Shown here piece after piece: positions 44,019 to 52,503 of a DNA stretch of 64,000 nucleotides; within the stretch, counting starts at the first letter, position 1, and every line of letters begins with the position of its first letter. Both the position numbers and the translations under genes were made by a program. The notes under the pieces were generated by a model that did not search any database, was not told where the DNA came from, and worked only from the letters and a program-made list of their open reading frames with translations. The stretch comes from Stutzerimonas azotifigens DSM 17556 (GTDB lineage: Bacteria; Pseudomonadota; Gammaproteobacteria; Pseudomonadales; Pseudomonadaceae): assembly GCF_000425625.1 (NCBI RefSeq), contig NZ_AUDU01000017.1, positions 121,225 through 185,224 of the forward strand, written 5' to 3'.

Positions 44019-44728
44019 GCCGCACGCGTCCCGAGTGCCTGTAGGTAGGCCTGCTGAAAGAGCACCCAGTCTTCCAGCGGCATATGCTCGCGATGGCGGA
44101 GCAACTGGCGCAGGTCGTGCCGGGAGGCTGCGGAGGTCCGCCAGCGCCGTCGGCTCTTTTCAAGGTCGAGCAGGGCAATCACCACCTCTGTCTCGGCGTC
44201 TCGCGTACCTACCTTGACGAAGATGTGTTTGGGGTAGCAGCAACCGTGCTGCCAGCCAGCCCGGTGCAGGCGTGCCAGGGTGAAGGCCAGTTGCTTGAGC
44301 ATCTTGTCGTTCAGCGCGCCGTCATGTCGGTGCGGGCCATTGGGCGCGTACCATTCCTGCAGGCTGATAAAGCCTTCCAGCGCCTCGGTGACCAGCAGCG
44401 CCTGCCATTGGCCCGCTTCTTTTTGCGCGGCACAGTAAATAAGACTCGGGACGCGAATTCCCAACCGCTCAAGCGCAAGTAAAGCCTGCCGCTCGCGTAA
44501 CGCGGTCGGACGTCCGAACGGGTACCGCAGCGAGCGGTAGAGGTGGCCGACCTGGCGCTTGCAGTAAAGGATGGGCTGGTCAGGATCGCGCGACACCAGG
44601 CGTTGTACACCGCTCTGGCCACCGCGCCGCTGGTTGGGCAGCTCGACCCACTCGCCTTCGCTGTTCCACCAGCGCTCGAAGCGCGTATCGCCGCCCGGCG
44701 CTGGCTGTAGCCCTATCAAGGCGTCCAT
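44015..44728 (-). CDS. InaA/WaaP-like lipopolysaccharide kinase family protein
   Basis: The ATG at 44728 was chosen because GGAAG lies just upstream and it starts two bases after the methyltransferase stop. 237 residues. Kinase-like features: 'ILYCKRQVGHLYRSLRYPFG' (Lys-containing lobe) and the catalytic-loop equivalent 'LHRAGWQHGCCYPKHIFVKV', with 'VIALLDLEKSRRRW' as the metal-binding Asp region, as in InaA/Kdo-kinase proteins. It probably phosphorylates LPS core sugar. In P. putida a related inaA-type gene belongs to the ColR regulon (established knowledge as I recall it). Confidence 0.82.
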   Translation of the reverse strand: MDALIGLQPAPGGDTRFERWWNSEGEWVELPNQRRGGQSGVQRLVSRDPDQPILYCKRQVGHLYRSLRYPFGRPTALRERQALLALERLGIRVPSLIYCAAQKEAGQWQALLVTEALEGFISLQEWYAPNGPHRHDGALNDKMLKQLAFTLARLHRAGWQHGCCYPKHIFVKVGTRDAETEVVIALLDLEKSRRRWRTSAASRHDLRQLLRHREHMPLEDWVLFQQAYLQALGTRAA

Positions 44729-44730
44729 GG

Positions 44731-45420
44731 TCAGGCTTCCTTGCGCAACGTATAGACGCGCCACATGGCATAGCCCGGCAAGAAGTCCTGCTGACCGATG
44801 ATCTTGAACCCGGCTCTACGGAACTCCGCTTCGATCACATGGCGCGGCACGACAAACCGGTTCTGATTGTCCGCAGCCCGGCCCTGCCTGACACGCTTGG
44901 CCTCCAGGCGCTTGCGCTTCCAGGCTTTGTAGTTGCCATCTACCCAAAGCGAGACGATGACCGTATCCCGCGTGACACGATGGAACTCTCGGAGTATGGC
45001 CAGGCGGTGATCCGCTTCGGCGATGTGGTGGAGCAGACGGATACAGAAGATGCAATCGACCGCATTGGGGCCCAGGTCGATCTGGAAGGCCGATGTCTGG
45101 AAGGTTTTGACCCGCGCGACGATCCCGGCGGGCTGCGACACCTGCGCGGTGGCCAGCATGTGCGCCGAGTTGTCGGCAGCCAGAATCACCCGGTTGGGGT
45201 GTTCCGCCAGCAGGGGCCAGAAGCGCCCCGCACCGCAGGGTAGATCAAGTACCAGAGCTGGCTCGTCGGCTTGCTGAAGTGCCCGCCGGGCCAGCTGTTC
45301 ATCACGCCAGTGGGAGAGCCTGCGGGCCAGACCATCATGGTGCTTGTGCAGGTACTGCACTGCATGCTCCTGGTCGTATTTGCGCGAGAACTCAAGTTCG
45401 ATCGGATGATTTTTTGACAT
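44731..45420 (-). CDS. Class I SAM-dependent methyltransferase
   Basis: The ATG at 45420 has GGAAGG upstream; an ATG 33 bases earlier is unlikely. 229 residues. Motif I is 'LVLDLPCGAGRFWPLLAE', followed by 'VILAADNSAHMLATA', and motif IV 'AVDCIFCIRLLHHIAEADHR'. A UbiE/Methyltransf_11-type enzyme; substrate unknown. Similar genes accompany lipid or LPS modification clusters. A promoter box matching the ColR consensus ends 71 bases upstream of the start. Confidence 0.85.
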   Translation of the reverse strand: MSKNHPIELEFSRKYDQEHAVQYLHKHHDGLARRLSHWRDEQLARRALQQADEPALVLDLPCGAGRFWPLLAEHPNRVILAADNSAHMLATAQVSQPAGIVARVKTFQTSAFQIDLGPNAVDCIFCIRLLHHIAEADHRLAILREFHRVTRDTVIVSLWVDGNYKAWKRKRLEAKRVRQGRAADNQNRFVVPRHVIEAEFRRAGFKIIGQQDFLPGYAMWRVYTLRKEA

Positions 45421-45490
45421 GTCTGGCCTTCCACAAAGGGGTACGCCAGACAATCTAGGGATGAGGGGGTCAAGCGGTTGTCAAAACCCT

Positions 45491-45506
45491 GTGAAAAAAA
45501 TGTCAA
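45491..45506 (-). promoter_or_regulatory. ColR-type box 1, upstream of the methyltransferase operon
   Basis: Read on the minus strand the box is TTGACATTTTTTTCAC. It matches at all 16 positions the ColR consensus I recall from P. putida (YYNASNNYTTTTTSAC). A second T-rich half (GGTTTTGAC) follows with 11-base spacing, the direct-repeat pattern of OmpR-family sites. It overlaps the stop codon of the sensor kinase and ends 71 bases before the ATG at 45420. Confidence 0.65.
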
Positions 45507-46783
45507 AGCTGCTGATTCGGGCTCTGCCCCAGAACGACCCGGAAGCAGCTGCCGCCTGGTGCAAGGTCACTGACGCCAATGCTCCAACCCTGGTGGGTGC
45601 AGATGCGTTTGACCAGCGATAGCCCCAGCCCCAGGCCTTCCCCACGGGCACGCTCACCCCGCACGAAGGGTTCGAAGATGCGTTCCTGCTGGCCGGAAGG
45701 AATGCCCATGCCGCTGTCCTCGACGCGAAAACCGCCCGGCTCCAGCGTCAGGCGCACCCAGCCTGCATCGGTGTAATGCAGCGCGTTGCGCAACAGGTTG
45801 GACATGACGGTAGACAGGAGGGTGTGGTTGTAGCGCTGAGCACCAGTGCCCTCCTCCAGCAGCTCGAACCCAAGGCCCTTTTCAGCCATTGCCGGGCCCC
45901 AGCGCCTGTATTGTTCCGCTGCAACGCTCGCCAGGGTGGTTGTCCCCGCCAGTGACGCTTCTTCCGGCTGGCTGCGGGCCAGGGTGAGAAAGGTTTGCAC
46001 CAGATCGCGCATTTCCGCCGCAGCGCGGGCAATGCGGGCTACCTGCTCTTTTTCGTGTGCGCCCAGCGGAGCGGCGTCCAGCAGCTCGCATGAAGTGCCG
46101 ATGATCATCAGCGGCGTACGCAATTCATGGCTGACATCACTGGTGAACAGCTGCTCGCGTTCCAGCGAGCGCCTCAACTGCCCGAGCGTGCTGTCGAATG
46201 CCGAGGCCAGGTGGCCAATCTCATCATCCGCGTATTCGGGCGCCAGAGCCGGCGCGCTGGAATGCAGCTGATCGCGGTGCTGAACCTGCTGGGCGAGCCG
46301 GCTCACGGGCGCCATGACCTTTTGCGCCATCATGCGGCCCAGCAGCCAGGCACCTGCGATGGTGAGCAGAAAACCCGCCAGCACCACATTGAACAGCGCC
46401 TGCTCCCGCGCCTCGAACTCGTGTTGTTCCTGCACCAGCAGATAGCGCTCGTTGCCCACGTTGCGCGTGTAGACATAGAAGGCTTCGTCGCCGTTCACCA
46501 CCTCGGTAAAACCCGGCTGCGTTCTCGAAAACTGCAGGGGAATGGCAAATTCCGGCGCGGTCGTGGCGAAGAATTGGGTGCTCGAATCAAGACGCGGAGG
46601 CAGCCCCTGCCCGAGGTCCTGAAGGATGGTGTTCAACTCACGATCAAGCTCTTCGGAAACCAGATGCTCCTCGATGGAGTGAACGATGCCGACGATGCCG
46701 AGGGAAAAAAGCCCGCTCACGATCAGCGTCATCAACGTGAAGGCGATGACGATTCGACGGGCGAAAGGCTGTTTAGACGGCAT
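45503..46783 (-). CDS. ColS/PmrB-type sensor histidine kinase
   Basis: 426 residues from the ATG at 46783 (a longer frame is rejected because it would run deep into the response-regulator gene). Two membrane helices (about 9-32 and 145-168) enclose a ~110-residue periplasmic sensor. Then HAMP, the phospho-acceptor 'SDVSHELRTPLMIIGTSCEL', and the ATPase motifs 'NLLRNALHYTDAG', 'DSGMGIP' and 'GLGLGLSLVKRI'. The acidic periplasmic region could bind metal ions as in ColS, but the exact ExxE residues are not certain. Overlaps the regulator gene by 11 bases. Confidence 0.88.
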   Translation of the reverse strand: MPSKQPFARRIVIAFTLMTLIVSGLFSLGIVGIVHSIEEHLVSEELDRELNTILQDLGQGLPPRLDSSTQFFATTAPEFAIPLQFSRTQPGFTEVVNGDEAFYVYTRNVGNERYLLVQEQHEFEAREQALFNVVLAGFLLTIAGAWLLGRMMAQKVMAPVSRLAQQVQHRDQLHSSAPALAPEYADDEIGHLASAFDSTLGQLRRSLEREQLFTSDVSHELRTPLMIIGTSCELLDAAPLGAHEKEQVARIARAAAEMRDLVQTFLTLARSQPEEASLAGTTTLASVAAEQYRRWGPAMAEKGLGFELLEEGTGAQRYNHTLLSTVMSNLLRNALHYTDAGWVRLTLEPGGFRVEDSGMGIPSGQQERIFEPFVRGERARGEGLGLGLSLVKRICTHQGWSIGVSDLAPGGSCFRVVLGQSPNQQL

Positions 46784-47456
46784 CGGGCGTCTCCGACAGG
46801 CGATAGCCAACGCTGTGAATGGTATGCAGCAAGGGTTTCTCGAACGGCTTGTCGAGGATCTGCCGCAACTGATGGATGTGGCTGCGCAGGCTGTCGCTGT
46901 CAGGCAGGTTTTCGCCCCACAGCGCCTCCTCAAGCGCGTCCCGGCGAACCACTGCGGGGCTTCTGCGCATCAGGATTTCAAGCAGCTTCAAACCAATCGG
47001 GTTGAGCTTCAAGGTGCGCCCGGCACGCACGACCTGCAGCGTATCCAGGTCGAGGCTCAACTCGGCAACCTGCAGCACCCGCTTGCGGCTGCCCTGGCTA
47101 CGGCGCAGGATCGCCTTGATGCGCGCCACCAGCTCCGACAACGCAAAGGGCTTGATCAGATAGTCGTCCGCGCCTGCGTTGAGACCCTGCAAGCGATCGT
47201 TCAGGGCATCGCGCGCGGTGAGCATGATGATCGGCGTCTCGCGCCCGGCATCTTCGCGAAGACGCCGGCAGACCTGATAGCCATCGATTCCCGGCAGCAT
47301 GATGTCCAGCACGATGAGGTCATAAGGTTCCGTGGCGGCCAGGTGCAGGCCACTCAAACCGTCGCTGGCGCAGTCGACGGTGTAGCCCTTGAGCTGCAGG
47401 TAGTCGAGCACGTTGGCGAGGATGTCACGGTTATCTTCGATCACCAGAATACGCAT
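46773..47456 (-). CDS. ColR/OmpR-type response regulator
   Basis: 227 residues. Receiver domain with phospho-acceptor D51 in 'DLIVLDIMLPGIDG', Thr in 'IIMLTARDALND' and Lys in 'YLIKPF'; then an OmpR winged-helix with 'LNPIGLKLLEILMRRSPAVV' and 'SDSLRSHIHQLRQIL'. It is the most likely protein to bind the two similar boxes at 45491 and 47475. It is the first gene of the minus-strand group and divergent from the second phosphotransferase. Overall similarity to ColR is by eye. Confidence 0.9.
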   Translation of the reverse strand: MRILVIEDNRDILANVLDYLQLKGYTVDCASDGLSGLHLAATEPYDLIVLDIMLPGIDGYQVCRRLREDAGRETPIIMLTARDALNDRLQGLNAGADDYLIKPFALSELVARIKAILRRSQGSRKRVLQVAELSLDLDTLQVVRAGRTLKLNPIGLKLLEILMRRSPAVVRRDALEEALWGENLPDSDSLRSHIHQLRQILDKPFEKPLLHTIHSVGYRLSETPDAV

Positions 47457-47474
47457 GGGGAAGGCTCACAGACG

Positions 47475-47490
47475 TTGACGTTATTTTCAC
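47475..47490 (+). promoter_or_regulatory. ColR-type box 2, in the divergent promoter region
   Basis: TTGACGTTATTTTCAC matches 15 of 16 positions of the ColR consensus and shares 24 of the first 29 positions with box 1 when the flanking T-rich half (GGTTTTTAC) is included. It ends 69 bases before the ATG at 47559 and 19 bases upstream of the response-regulator start on the other strand, so it may control both directions. Confidence 0.65.
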
Positions 47491-47558
47491 AAGGTTTTTA
47501 CGAAGGGCTCACGGGCTGATCGGCACAGTGCGACACGTTCATCCACAAGGATCATACG

Positions 47559-49514
47559 ATGTCGTCACTCCGATACGCTCAGCTTCGCTACCTCTCCCTG
47601 ATTCTAACGATATGGCTTGCGGTGTTCTTTCTGACCCGCAGCACGCTTTTGATCAGCCACCTGGGTGACGCCAACGTCAGCATTGGCCAATTGCTCGGCG
47701 TCTATGGAACCGGCATGGTCTATGACCTGGCCCTGCTGCTTTACGCAGCCTTGCCGCTGGCGTTCTACTTGCTGCTCTGCCCAAGAAGTATCTGGGAGAA
47801 GCCCTGGCACCGGCGATTGCTGCATGCGCTGCTGGCGATCAGCCTTTTCGTGATGCTGTTCACCGCCGTGGCCGAGTGGCTGTTCTGGGACGAGTTCGGC
47901 GTACGCTTCAACTTCATCGCGGTGGATTACCTTGTGTATTCCGACGAGGTGATCAACAACATCCTAGAGTCCTATCCCATCTATCCGCTGCTGGCATTGC
48001 TGGCAATCATGGCGATAGCCGCTGCGATGCTGTTGCGCAAGGTCACCGAAGCAGCGTTGCGCTCACCGCTGCTGGGCTGGCGTTCCGGCGGGGCTGTCCT
48101 GGGAGCGCTACTGATGGGTGCCATGGCCAGCGCTTATGGCGTGGGCCAGGACTTTCCGCGCAGCATCGGCGGCAACGCCTACCAGCGCGAGCTGGCAAGC
48201 AACGGTCCATTTCAGTTTTTCGCTGCCTTTCGCAATAACGAGCTGGAATACCCCCAATTCTATGCCTCGCTGCCGACGCGGGAAGTGGCTGAGCAGCTAC
48301 GGCAGGAAGTGAGCGAGCCCAACGCCCGCTTCCTCGGCGCTGATCCGCTGGATATCCGCCGGACGATCGACAACCCGGGCGAACCCCGGCGACTCAACGT
48401 GGTGCTGGTGACGATTGAAAGCCTCAGCGCCAAGTATCTGGGAAGTTTCGGTGATGCCCGCGGCCTCACCCCCAACCTGGATGAGCTTCGCCACCAAAGC
48501 CTGTTCTTCAACAACTTCTACGCCACCGGCACCCGGACTGATCGCGGCCTGGAGGCCATCACCCTGTCGGTGCCGCCAACTCCCGGACGCTCCATCGTCA
48601 AGCGCATTGGCCGCGAAAGCGGCTTCGCCAGCCTGGGGCAACAATTCAAGGCACAGGGCTACGACAGCGTGTTCATCTATGGCGGGCGTGGCTACTTCGA
48701 CAACATGAACGCCTTCTTCGGCGGCAACGGTTATCGCATCGTCGATCAGAGCAGCGTTGCCGAAGCCGACATCGCGTTCAAGAACGCCTGGGGCATGGCC
48801 GACGAGGACCTGTATGCCCAGGCGATCAAGCAGGCAGATGCGAATTACGCGACCGGCAAGCCGTTCTTCCTGCAACTGATGACAACCTCCAACCACCGGC
48901 CTTACACCTACCCCGCGGGGCGCATCGACATTCCTTCAGGCGAGGGGCGCGAGGGTTCAGTGAAGTACACCGACTATGCCATCGGCCAGTTTCTCGAACA
49001 GGCGCGCAGGAAAGCCTGGTTTGAGCAGACGGTCTTTATCTTTGTCGCCGACCACACGGCCGGCAGCGCCGGAACCGAAGACCTGCCCGTCGCCAACTAC
49101 CACATTCCGCTGTTCATCTACGCACCAACGCTCATCGAGCCACGCGAGTTCTCCGGCCTGACCAGCCAGATCGACCTGGCGCCGACCCTGCTCGGCCTTC
49201 TCAACATGGATTACGTGTCCACCTTCTTCGGGCGCAATGTGCTCCGCGCAGATGCGACACCCGGGCGAGCTCTGATCGGCAATTACCAGCACTTGGGGCT
49301 GTTCGACGGCAAGGATCTAGCGATCCTGAGCCCTCGTCGTGCCATGCGCCGGCATGACGATGCGTTGCGCCTGAGCCGGGAATCCAATGCCCGAATCGAT
49401 GATCTGCTGATCAGGCGAAACATCAGCTATTACCAGAGCGCCAGCCATGACTACACCGAGGGCCTGCTGGGCTGGCAGCCCGTCCTGAAGCAATCCGAAC
49501 TCAGCCAGCGCTGA
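47559..49514 (+). CDS. LTA-synthase-family sulfatase-fold phosphotransferase (second copy)
   Basis: 651 residues with five N-terminal membrane helices (to about residue 200) and a periplasmic catalytic domain. Metal ligand 'LVTIESLSAKYLGS', catalytic Thr in 'ATGTRTDRGLEAITLS' near residue 325, and 'FIFVADHTAGSAG'. It is clearly paralogous in fold to the gene at 40614 but differs widely in sequence, so the two may use different donors or acceptors. A ColR-type box precedes it. It is followed after 50 bases by a PAP2 phosphatase, probably on one transcript. Confidence 0.87.
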   Translation: MSSLRYAQLRYLSLILTIWLAVFFLTRSTLLISHLGDANVSIGQLLGVYGTGMVYDLALLLYAALPLAFYLLLCPRSIWEKPWHRRLLHALLAISLFVMLFTAVAEWLFWDEFGVRFNFIAVDYLVYSDEVINNILESYPIYPLLALLAIMAIAAAMLLRKVTEAALRSPLLGWRSGGAVLGALLMGAMASAYGVGQDFPRSIGGNAYQRELASNGPFQFFAAFRNNELEYPQFYASLPTREVAEQLRQEVSEPNARFLGADPLDIRRTIDNPGEPRRLNVVLVTIESLSAKYLGSFGDARGLTPNLDELRHQSLFFNNFYATGTRTDRGLEAITLSVPPTPGRSIVKRIGRESGFASLGQQFKAQGYDSVFIYGGRGYFDNMNAFFGGNGYRIVDQSSVAEADIAFKNAWGMADEDLYAQAIKQADANYATGKPFFLQLMTTSNHRPYTYPAGRIDIPSGEGREGSVKYTDYAIGQFLEQARRKAWFEQTVFIFVADHTAGSAGTEDLPVANYHIPLFIYAPTLIEPREFSGLTSQIDLAPTLLGLLNMDYVSTFFGRNVLRADATPGRALIGNYQHLGLFDGKDLAILSPRRAMRRHDDALRLSRESNARIDDLLIRRNISYYQSASHDYTEGLLGWQPVLKQSELSQR

Positions 49515-49564
49515 ATCATCCCACCTTGCCCCTGCGATTTCGGGGGCATTGCCGGAATATCGAA

Positions 49565-50317
49565 ATGTCTTGCTCCACCTCAAAATGCTCCAGGCCATTC
49601 AACTTCCATGTGGGCATGGGTGTTCCGCTCGCCTTGATGCTGCTGCTCCTGGTCAACGACCCGACGCGAATCGATTTTGCCATCGCCAATTTCTTCTACA
49701 GCCCTGAGACGGGCTTCATTGGTCGCCATAGCTGGTTTCTCGAAGACGTACTGCATGACCGTGCCAAGCAGGCGGTCATCGCCATTGGTGTCCTGGCTAT
49801 CCTGGGCTTTGGGCTCAGCTTGCTGCCGACAAAGCTGAAAGTCTGGCGCCGTTCACTGGGCTATCTGGTGCTGGCCTTGGCCTTGGCCACCAGCATCGTG
49901 ACACCGTTGAAGGCGCTGACGGCGGTCCATTGCCCCTGGAGCCTGAGCGAATTTGGCGGTTCAGAAATCCATACGCCGCTGCTGAGCGAGCGGGAGCCAA
50001 CCTTGAAACCCGGTCGCTGCTGGCCGGGTGGGCATGCGTCTGCCGGCTTCTCGCTAATTGCGCTTTACTTCTTCCTGCGTGACCGCAGACCACGTGCAGC
50101 AGCCTGGGCACTTGGGTTGGCCCTGGGGTTGGGAACCGTTTTTTCCATCGGCCGCATGATGCAGGGCGCCCATTTTCTGTCTCACAACCTCTGGACGCTG
50201 CTGTTTGATTGGGTGATCTGTCTAGCAACCTACCGCCTGGTGCTGTATCGACCAGCGGTTAAGCCTGCCGGAACGGATATTCCGGTTTCGGGCGCGGCTC
50301 AGGAGCTAGTCGAATGA
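49565..50317 (+). CDS. PAP2-family membrane phosphatase (lipid phosphatase)
   Basis: The ATG at 49565 gives 250 residues; the frame's earlier start at 49526 lacks support and ATG 49616-49618 is a shorter alternative. Five or six membrane helices. The phosphatase motifs are 'CWPGGHASAGFSLIALYFFL' (PSGH variant P-G-G-H) and 'SIGRMMQGAHFLSHNLWTLL' with a following Asp (SRxxxxxHxxxD variant). It could remove phosphate from lipid A, undecaprenyl-pyrophosphate or phosphatidic acid. In context it may prepare lipid A for head-group addition. Confidence 0.82.
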   Translation: MSCSTSKCSRPFNFHVGMGVPLALMLLLLVNDPTRIDFAIANFFYSPETGFIGRHSWFLEDVLHDRAKQAVIAIGVLAILGFGLSLLPTKLKVWRRSLGYLVLALALATSIVTPLKALTAVHCPWSLSEFGGSEIHTPLLSEREPTLKPGRCWPGGHASAGFSLIALYFFLRDRRPRAAAWALGLALGLGTVFSIGRMMQGAHFLSHNLWTLLFDWVICLATYRLVLYRPAVKPAGTDIPVSGAAQELVE

Positions 50318-50778
50318 GCAACCGCCAACATGCGCTCAGGCCTTCAAGCCGGACGAAAAAGGCCACACCGATGTTGCCCAGAAGGGATGCCGATGTCCCC
50401 TACCCGCGTGGCGCGGTTCACTTGCGTCGCATGGCCTGCCCCTTGGCCTGGTCGACATGGTGTTGCCATTCGCGGTCACGGTCGCGCCAGTTTCGGTCCC
50501 ACGCCTCACGGTCTGCCGAACGCTCCGCCATCGCCTGACACTGACGGAAACCATCGCTCCAGCCCAAGCAGTTGCTCGCGTGTACTCTGGCAGCCTGCTA
50601 GCAATACGGTGGTAAGCAAGTAGGCGATGAACGCGCGGTGGGGTTGGATGCCTGAACGCATAGCTATCCGCACCCCGCATAGTGAAGGCTAAAAACATAG
50701 GCCAAGAATTAGCATCAAGGTGTGCTACAGCTATTGAGGCCACTACCGTGCAGCCCGGCTGGGCGCTCTTTCGGTTGT
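50318..50778. other. Gene-poor region between the envelope island and the CDF gene
   Basis: I see no intact gene. Minus-strand frames near 50420-50640 look partly coding: one reads as a short lipoprotein-like start ('LLTTVLLAGCQSTREQL') and another as a charged tail ('WRDRDREWQHHVDQAKGQAM'), but they lie in different frames. They could be pieces of one small lipoprotein gene broken by a frameshift. The border between the two islands probably lies here. Confidence 0.35.
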
Positions 50779-51702
50779 CTACTTGCAATCACCAGACCCA
50801 CAATGAGGATCTGCATCGCAAGTTAGACGGATAGCGGCATTCTCCGGTTGTAATGTGCTGTGCCCAATATCGAAGCGCTCCCGCAAGATCGTTTGCAGTT
50901 GCGGCAGTATCTCTTCCCACTGCCCCATCGCTTCCACATCGACATGCGCTGCTAGCGCCTGGCTACTTGATGACAAGCTCCAGATATGCAGGTCATGGAT
51001 AGAACAGACGCCGTCGACACGGGTTAGAGCGCAGCTGACTTCATGCGCATCGATTCCCATTGGCACACCTTCCATCAACACATGTGTCACCTCACGCAGC
51101 AGTCGAATGGCTGACACCAGAATCAATAGGCTGACGAAAAGAGACAGTATCGGGTCCGCAATGGACGGCCCGCCCAGATAGATGATTGCGCCTGCAATCA
51201 GCGCAGCGACCGAGCCCAGCAAGTCTCCCATCACGTGCAGGAGTGCTCCGCGAACATTTATGGTCTGCTCTCCGCGCATCAGCACCCAAGCCACCATGAT
51301 GTTCACCAGCAAACCGACCCCGCCGATAACCAATACCATGCCACCCGCGACGGTTGGAGTATCTGCCATCCGACGGATCGCCTCGTAGGTGATGAATACA
51401 ATCACGCCGAACATAAACAGAACGTTGAACAGAGCGCCGAGAATTTCTGCGCGCTTGAATCCAAAGGAATGCCGCCGCGATGCAGGCTTGTTGGCCAACA
51501 AGGCGGCAAAAGCACCGATTCCAAGAGACAATGAATCGGTAATCATGTGACCTGCGTCAGACAGCAATGCAAGCGAATCGGCCATCAGGCCACCGAACAC
51601 TTCGACAATTGCGAAACCTGTCGTGAAGATCAGCGCGAGCAATAATGTCTTGCCGCCACCATGGTTATGATTGTGGTCTGGCATTTTTGCGTCTTTCATC
51701 AT
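50779..51702 (-). CDS. Cation diffusion facilitator (CzcD/DmeF-like) metal exporter
   Basis: 307 residues from the ATG at 51702 with GAGGG upstream. A His-rich N-terminus ('MPDHNHNHGGGK'), six membrane helices, and the metal sites 'LALLSDAGHMITDSLSLGIG' (D-x3-(H)-x3-D in helix 2) and a helix 5 counterpart 'GDLLGSVAALIAG'. The cytoplasmic end is 'CDADPHCGSGDCK', Cys/His rich. It should exchange Zn, Cd, Co or Ni for protons. Last gene of a four-gene minus-strand group controlled from the CsoR-type operator. Confidence 0.92.
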   Translation of the reverse strand: MMKDAKMPDHNHNHGGGKTLLLALIFTTGFAIVEVFGGLMADSLALLSDAGHMITDSLSLGIGAFAALLANKPASRRHSFGFKRAEILGALFNVLFMFGVIVFITYEAIRRMADTPTVAGGMVLVIGGVGLLVNIMVAWVLMRGEQTINVRGALLHVMGDLLGSVAALIAGAIIYLGGPSIADPILSLFVSLLILVSAIRLLREVTHVLMEGVPMGIDAHEVSCALTRVDGVCSIHDLHIWSLSSSSQALAAHVDVEAMGQWEEILPQLQTILRERFDIGHSTLQPENAAIRLTCDADPHCGSGDCK

Positions 51703-51775
51703 TGACCCTCGAAAACTCACTGATGCACTTGGCTGGCTCGGCAGCCTTGGCCGGATTGAACAACCTTGGAGCGAT

Positions 51776-51800
51776 GGGCTATCTCACCCTCCGATAGCCC
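51776..51800 (-). terminator. Hairpin between the anchor-protein gene and the CDF gene
   Basis: GGGCTATC (51776-51783) and GATAGCCC (51793-51800) form a perfect 8-bp stem with a 9-base loop, 26 bases after the stop of the anchor-protein gene. There is no T tract on the minus strand, so it may attenuate or stabilise mRNA rather than stop transcription fully. Confidence 0.45.
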
Positions 51801-51825
51801 ACGCTTCCAAAGAAGACCTTGTGGT

Positions 51826-52488
51826 TTAAATCACTCGTTTGACGCTCAGGTACTCGCCCTTGGTCTTGAGCGTGATCGTCACGTCACTGTTGCTACGGTT
51901 ACGCCAGAACCAGCCGTGGGTGCCGTCGAAAATGGCAGTTAATTCGCCTTTGTCGCCTTTGACCTGCTTGGCCTTGCTGTAGCTGTGGTAGTAGCCCTTC
52001 GGGCCGTTGTAGGGCTCGCCGTGGGTGTCGTGGTTAACCGGAGCGCCATTGGCAGTCCACTCGTAGCTGACCGTGGACTTGTCCAGCATTTCCAGCTTGA
52101 TTTCACTCGCCTCGCCCGGTTTCAGCGTGACAGTCACTTCATCGGACTTCAGGGCCGGCTGTGGCTCTGCTACCGGCTCAGCCACAGGTGCCGCTGCAAC
52201 TTGTTCTTGAGGTGCCAGCTGAGCGGGCACGGGGGCTTGTACGGCCGGGGCCGTCACTGGCTGAACAGCTGCATCCGCAGCCGCTTCTTCGGCCAGAATT
52301 TCCTTCATCTCACCCATCTGGGTCAGACCGAGTACACGGCCAACACCCGTTGGGTCGATGACGTATTCAGAGGGCATCACCACGGTAACCAGCAAGGCAG
52401 CGGCAACAGCTACTGCGATCACAGTGGAGCGCAGCAGCTGGCGGCTGGTTGGCAATTCGTTGAGCGTTGGTAGCTTGGTATTGAACAT
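51826..52488 (-). CDS. Transmembrane anchor protein of metal-resistance loci
   Basis: 220 residues: one membrane helix at about 20-40 ('LLRSTVIAVAVAAALLVTVV'), a Pro/Ala/Gln-rich linker (about 75-115), and a beta-rich periplasmic domain ('SEIKLEMLDKSTVSYEWTAN', 'GPKGYYHSYSKAKQVKGDKG', 'GTHGWFWRNRSNSDVTITLK'). I recognise it as the 'transmembrane anchor protein' type found beside HupE/UreJ and CDF genes in Pseudomonas. Biochemical role unknown. It follows the hupE-like gene by 15 bases. Confidence 0.78.
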   Translation of the reverse strand: MFNTKLPTLNELPTSRQLLRSTVIAVAVAAALLVTVVMPSEYVIDPTGVGRVLGLTQMGEMKEILAEEAAADAAVQPVTAPAVQAPVPAQLAPQEQVAAAPVAEPVAEPQPALKSDEVTVTLKPGEASEIKLEMLDKSTVSYEWTANGAPVNHDTHGEPYNGPKGYYHSYSKAKQVKGDKGELTAIFDGTHGWFWRNRSNSDVTITLKTKGEYLSVKRVI

Positions 52489-52503
52489 GCTGAAAAATCC
52501 TTA

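Noticed and set aside
42745..44178. 477-residue version of the propeller protein gene
   Set aside because: Its first ~180 codons run antisense-like through dgkA and part of the kinase gene in another frame; the ATG at 43629 with ATGA overlap is the natural start.
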